DNA of 33,807 nucleotides from Oscillospiraceae bacterium (GTDB lineage: Bacteria > Bacillota > Clostridia > Oscillospirales > Oscillospiraceae), in contig JAFSZX010000003.1 in NCBI GenBank assembly GCA_017458825.1, positions 1-33,807 on the forward strand. The letters run 5' to 3'. Made by a program: the position numbers and the translations under genes. Below the pieces are notes generated by a model. The model was not told the DNA's origin. It saw nothing but the letters and a program-made list of their open reading frames with translations, and searched no databases. Of the stretch, positions 31,939 through 33,807 are shown in pieces; the first letter of the stretch is position 1; each line of letters opens with the position of its first letter.

Positions 31939-32808
31939 ATGGACTATTCCGCCCGTTATGAGGCATACCGGACAGCCGTCGAGTCGTATCTGTCCGCTCT
32001 CTTTACGCAGGAAAAACCGTACGGTAAGCTGTATGAGTCAATGCGTTACAGCCTGCTTGCCGGCGGTAAGCGGCTTCGCCCTGTGTTGACGCTGGAATTT
32101 GCCCGTCTGGGCGGGATCGACTGGCATTTGGCGTTGCCCTATGCATGCGCGCTGGAGTTGGTGCATACATACAGCCTGATCCACGACGATCTTCCTTGCA
32201 TGGACGACGACGATCTGCGCCGCGGCAAACCCACCAACCACGTGGTCTACGGCGAGGCGCTGGCGGTTCTTGCAGGCGACGCTTTGCAGCCGGAGGCGTT
32301 TTCCCTGATCGCCAATGCGCCGGGTCTGCCGGCGGAAAACCGGCTGGAGGCGGTGGGCGTGCTGTGCCGCGCCTGCGGCGCCGACGGTATGGTGGCAGGG
32401 CAGGTGCTGGACACCGTATACGATATGGCGGACGCGGAGGGTCTTCGCACGTTGAACCGGCTGAAAACCGGCGTGATGATCTCCGCCGCCGCGGAATTAG
32501 GCTGTGTCGCCGCCGATATGTCGCCTGACCGGCGCGCTCAGGCGCTGACTTACGCCGCCTGCATCGGGCGCGGTTTCCAGCTTCGTGACGATATTCTGGA
32601 CGTGATCGGTGACGAGGCGGTGTTCGGCAAGCCGATCGGCTCGGATCGGGCGGAGGAGAAGACCACCTTTGTAGATCTGGTGGGGATCGAGGCGTGCCAA
32701 CAGGAAGTGTCGGACTGCACCGCCGCGGCGAAAGAAGCCGTCGCCTCATGGGAGGACAACGGCTTTTTACTGGAACTGGCGGATCGGATGGCAGGCAGAG
32801 AGCAATAG
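31939..32808 (+). CDS. ispA: Polyprenyl synthetase, farnesyl diphosphate synthase type
   Basis: A trans-prenyltransferase condensing IPP with DMAPP/GPP. The 289 residues carry GGKRLRPVL near 42-50. The first Asp-rich motif HDDLPCMDDDDLRRG lies near 82-96, with a 2-residue insertion and Tyr five residues ahead of it. That pattern is typical of bacterial FPP synthases, so a C15 product is inferred. The second motif LRDDILDVIGD is near 216-226. The product would feed UppS. In many Clostridia dxs follows directly; here a tRNA gene does. Confidence 0.95.
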   Translation: MDYSARYEAYRTAVESYLSALFTQEKPYGKLYESMRYSLLAGGKRLRPVLTLEFARLGGIDWHLALPYACALELVHTYSLIHDDLPCMDDDDLRRGKPTNHVVYGEALAVLAGDALQPEAFSLIANAPGLPAENRLEAVGVLCRACGADGMVAGQVLDTVYDMADAEGLRTLNRLKTGVMISAAAELGCVAADMSPDRRAQALTYAACIGRGFQLRDDILDVIGDEAVFGKPIGSDRAEEKTTFVDLVGIEACQQEVSDCTAAAKEAVASWEDNGFLLELADRMAGREQ

Positions 32809-32851
32809 AGCGCCGCGCTGTTTTTTGAGGGAGATTTCTGCATTTTTACAC

Positions 32852-32880
32852 TTGACAGCAGGCACGAAACTTCATATAAT
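32852..32880 (+). promoter_or_regulatory. Consensus promoter of tRNA-Pro(CGG)
   Basis: A perfect TTGACA (32852-32857) and perfect TATAAT (32875-32880) are separated by 17 bp, 18 bp before the tRNA. Confidence 0.9.
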
Positions 32881-32898
32881 AATAAGGCTGTTTGACAG

Positions 32899-32974
32899 CC
32901 GGGTGTAGCGCAGTTGGTAGCGCGCTTGGTTCGGGACCAAGAGGCCGTGGGTTCAAATCCCGCCACTCGGACCA
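32899..32974 (+). tRNA. tRNA-Pro (anticodon CGG)
   Basis: A 76-nt cloverleaf with encoded CCA (32972-32974). The acceptor CCGGGTG pairs with CACTCGG, the same arm as in tRNA-Pro(GGG) at the left end. The anticodon stem CTTGG/CCAAG encloses TTCGGGA, giving anticodon CGG at 32932-32934 with G37. The T arm contains GTTCAAATC. It decodes CCG. Confidence 0.96.
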
Positions 32975-32979
32975 AAAAA

Positions 32980-33009
32980 CGGGATGCCCCTCGGGCATCC
33001 CGCTTTTTT
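32980..33009 (+). terminator. Terminator of tRNA-Pro(CGG)
   Basis: A perfect 10-bp stem (32980-32989 with 32993-33002) with a 3-nt loop and a six-T run follows the CCA by 5 nt. Confidence 0.92.
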
Positions 33010-33056
33010 GTTATACAGTGCGGGATTTGAAACGGAGTCCAAAGGCGGCGAGTTTT

Positions 33057-33230
33057 TTAATACATTGACCTTTTGGCGGTTTTCCTACATAATGTAGACA
33101 TTACATTTTTTACACGCTCAACCGTCTTTTCGGGGACCCCTGTCAAGGCGAAGTCATATCTCATTTTATCGTCTGCGATTCGGCCTGAAAGCGGCGTTCG
33201 TTCGGTGCGGATCCGTTCTGCAAACTTCAT
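33057..33230 (-). CDS. Small hypothetical protein (or gene remnant)
   Basis: A 57-codon frame that I do not recognise. It is hydrophilic and strongly basic at both ends, opening MKFAERIRTERTPLSGRIAD and ending CRKTAKRSMY, with LTGVPEKTVERVKNVM in the middle. The composition looks protein-like rather than random, but the Shine-Dalgarno (AAGTGA) is weak and the frame stays open only 12 codons upstream of the ATG. It could be a real small protein, the tail of a decayed gene, or chance. Confidence 0.35.
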   Translation of the reverse strand: MKFAERIRTERTPLSGRIADDKMRYDFALTGVPEKTVERVKNVMSTLCRKTAKRSMY

Positions 33231-33250
33231 CAAAATTTCACTTTTGATAC

Positions 33251-33279
33251 TTGAAAAAACGTGTGTTATATGTTACAAT
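33251..33279 (+). promoter_or_regulatory. Extended -10 promoter ahead of the right-end leader
   Basis: TTGAAA (33251-33256) and TACAAT (33274-33279) are separated by 17 bp, and TGT directly before the -10 makes an extended -10 element. Transcription would start near 33286, 43 nt before the small ORF and ~300 nt before the secreted-protein start. Confidence 0.75.
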
Positions 33280-33328
33280 AACTCGAATAACAGCAAGATG
33301 AAGAAAGAATGCGGAAAGGGGTTTGACA

Positions 33329-33523
33329 ATGGCGATGAAGAATGCGATAATCCAGTCAGTCAGTCAGTCGAGCATAATTTCGCTTGGCACTTTTGTCAAT
33401 ACCCTTTTTGTAAAAATTGCAAATATTTTTTCAGGTGCGTTGCGCCCGTTTAACGCGGGTTCATCGCGCCTTTTTTGTGCTCTTTTGGGTGAAGCGCGGG
33501 CAGGTCCCGCAGCATTCGGTTGA
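33329..33523 (+). CDS. Possible 64-residue leader ORF
   Basis: The ATG is preceded by GGAAAGGGG at good spacing. The first ~40 residues are moderately hydrophobic (IISLGTFVNTLFVKIANIF). A CAGT tetranucleotide run falls on codons ~9-13, and the terminator-like hairpin at 33434-33476 lies inside the frame. It ends 62 nt before the secreted-protein gene. I know no family for it. It may be a regulatory leader peptide, a small membrane protein, or a non-coding leader with a chance frame. Confidence 0.35.
   Translation: MAMKNAIIQSVSQSSIISLGTFVNTLFVKIANIFSGALRPFNAGSSRLFCALLGEARAGPAAFG
33353..33368 (+). repeat. (CAGT)x4 tetranucleotide run
   Basis: Four exact CAGT units lie near the start of the small ORF. 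A change in unit number would shift that frame. Four copies is a low number for efficient slippage. Confidence 0.85.
33434..33476 (+). terminator. Terminator-like hairpin inside the leader
   Basis: Fifteen positions on each side (33434-33448 with 33456-33470) pair with two mismatches and a few G-T pairs, with a 7-nt loop, followed by six T. It sits between the promoter at 33251 and the gene at 33586, so it could end transcription early unless the RNA folds otherwise. Confidence 0.65.
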
Positions 33524-33585
33524 AACCCCCGGCTGAGTACAGCCGTGATTACAGTAAAACGCGTCGAAAGACAAGGAGGAAATAT

Positions 33586-33807
33586 ATGAAGAATATCGGA
33601 AGAACAAAAACCATGAGCCTGCTGCTCGCCCTTGCGATGCTGCTCTCGCTTGTGCCGGGGATGGGCATGACGGCGTATGCGGATAATACTTGCACAGTAA
33701 CCTTTAAAGCCAATGGGAGAACTGTTTCCAAAGAAGTAACGTTACCACATACATTCTCATGCAATTATAGCAGTGAAAATGGTGAGTTCGACTTAATAAT
33801 CAAGGAA
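33586..33807 (+). CDS. Secreted or surface protein, 5' part (runs off the window)
   Basis: Seventy-four codons are visible with no stop before the window edge. The N terminus is a clear signal peptide: basic MKNIGRTKT, a hydrophobic core (MSLLLALAMLLSLVPGMGM), then TAYA as the likely cleavage site near residue 32. The mature part begins DNTCTVTFKANGRTVSKEV, a beta-rich stretch like the first strand of InlB-type or other bacterial surface repeats (VTFxANG). This suggests a large exported adhesin-like protein, but no domain is complete. AAGGAGGAA lies just upstream. It belongs to the AT-richer accessory end and follows a structured leader. Confidence 0.85.
   Translation, partial: MKNIGRTKTMSLLLALAMLLSLVPGMGMTAYADNTCTVTFKANGRTVSKEVTLPHTFSCNYSSENGEFDLIIKE

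Larger units (their letters stand above)
33010..33585. other. Gene-poor, AT-richer region between tRNA-Pro and a secreted-protein gene
   Basis: About 575 bases without a confident gene. They hold an inverted 12-nt match to the tRNA-Pro T arm (33020-33031), a small minus-strand ORF (33057-33230), a good plus-strand promoter (33251-33279), a 64-codon ORF (33329-33523) with a CAGT run and a terminator-like hairpin, and two further short hairpins before the next start: 33496-33500 with 33506-33510, and 33530-33535 with 33540-33545. The composition departs from the GC-rich operons to the left. Confidence 0.6.

Noticed and set aside
33323-33351. A second plus-strand promoter (TTGACA and GATAAT, 17-bp spacer)
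   Set aside because: The boxes lie over the start codon and first codons of the small ORF, and the upstream promoter with its extended -10 fits better. It is kept only as an alternative if the ORF is not translated.
33073-33453. A 126-codon plus-strand frame in the right-end region
   Set aside because: It starts without a Shine-Dalgarno upstream of the promoter at 33251, runs antisense to the small minus-strand frame, and has an uneven composition. Neither frame is certain, but this one is the least likely.
33477-33585. A known riboswitch (c-di-GMP-I or -II, cobalamin, TPP, ydaO) before the secreted-protein gene
   Set aside because: GGTCCCGC near 33503-33510 recalls part of a cobalamin core, but the other conserved boxes are missing, and the remaining classes do not match either.
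1-33807. CRISPR arrays, insertion sequences, prophage or defence genes
   Set aside because: No regularly spaced repeats, transposase, integrase, capsid or restriction-type protein is seen on either strand. The only repeats are the 5S duplication, the 22-bp tandem and the CAGT run.

Overview
The window is a GC-rich chromosomal segment from an endospore-forming member of the Clostridia. I favour the Oscillospiraceae/Ruminococcaceae side, but this is inference from gene content and base composition; no species can be named. Supporting features are a Gram-positive PolC, a T-box ahead of alaS, a complete eight-gene spoIIIA operon, Shine-Dalgarno-led genes with many ATGA/GTGA/TGATG overlaps, and sigma-A style promoters. 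Nearly all of it is conserved chromosomal backbone. The only accessory-looking part is the last ~800 bases.

Layout. 1-212: the 3' end of a 5S rRNA gene with its terminator, followed by a second, 5'-truncated 5S copy with the same terminator, apparently a 155-bp tandem duplication. 278-797: tRNA-Pro(GGG) on the minus strand, then tRNA-Ser(TGA) and tRNA-Ser(GCT) on the plus strand. 922-4402: promoter, alanine T-box, alaS, a DUF4250 gene and a HIT hydrolase gene. 4459-5106: a minus-strand RluA-type pseudouridine synthase. 5270-15470: an eight-gene plus-strand operon pyrH-frr-uppS-cdsA-dxr-rseP-ispG-polC, which covers UMP phosphorylation, ribosome recycling, undecaprenyl and phospholipid precursors, two MEP-pathway steps, a site-2 protease and the replicative polymerase. 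15534-19769: a minus-strand operon (DUF512 radical SAM, der, plsY, EamA transporter). 19917-20471: a GNAT acetyltransferase. 20537-21287: DUF177 (YceD) and rpmF on the minus strand behind a consensus promoter. 21420-22382: a second RluA-family synthase. 22490-24781: ylxM-ffh-rpsP-khpA (SRP and ribosome). 24915-29508: spoIIIAA-AH behind a sigma-E-like promoter. 29592-32808: asp23-like, nusB, xseA, xseB and ispA. 32899-32974: tRNA-Pro(CGG).

Isoprenoid genes recur across the window: dxr and ispG (MEP pathway), ispA (prenyl chain elongation) and uppS (undecaprenyl-PP). cdsA and plsY supply phospholipid synthesis. der, frr, rpsP, rpmF, DUF177 and the two pseudouridine synthases concern the ribosome.

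The right end (33003-33807) differs. It is AT-richer and lies just after a tRNA gene. It holds a small minus-strand ORF, a strong plus-strand promoter, a 64-codon ORF carrying a CAGT tetranucleotide run and a terminator-like hairpin, and then the start of a secreted or surface protein that runs off the window. I found no CRISPR array, insertion sequence, prophage or defence system. The best candidates for something undescribed are the structured leader at the right end and the rearranged 5S locus at the left end.
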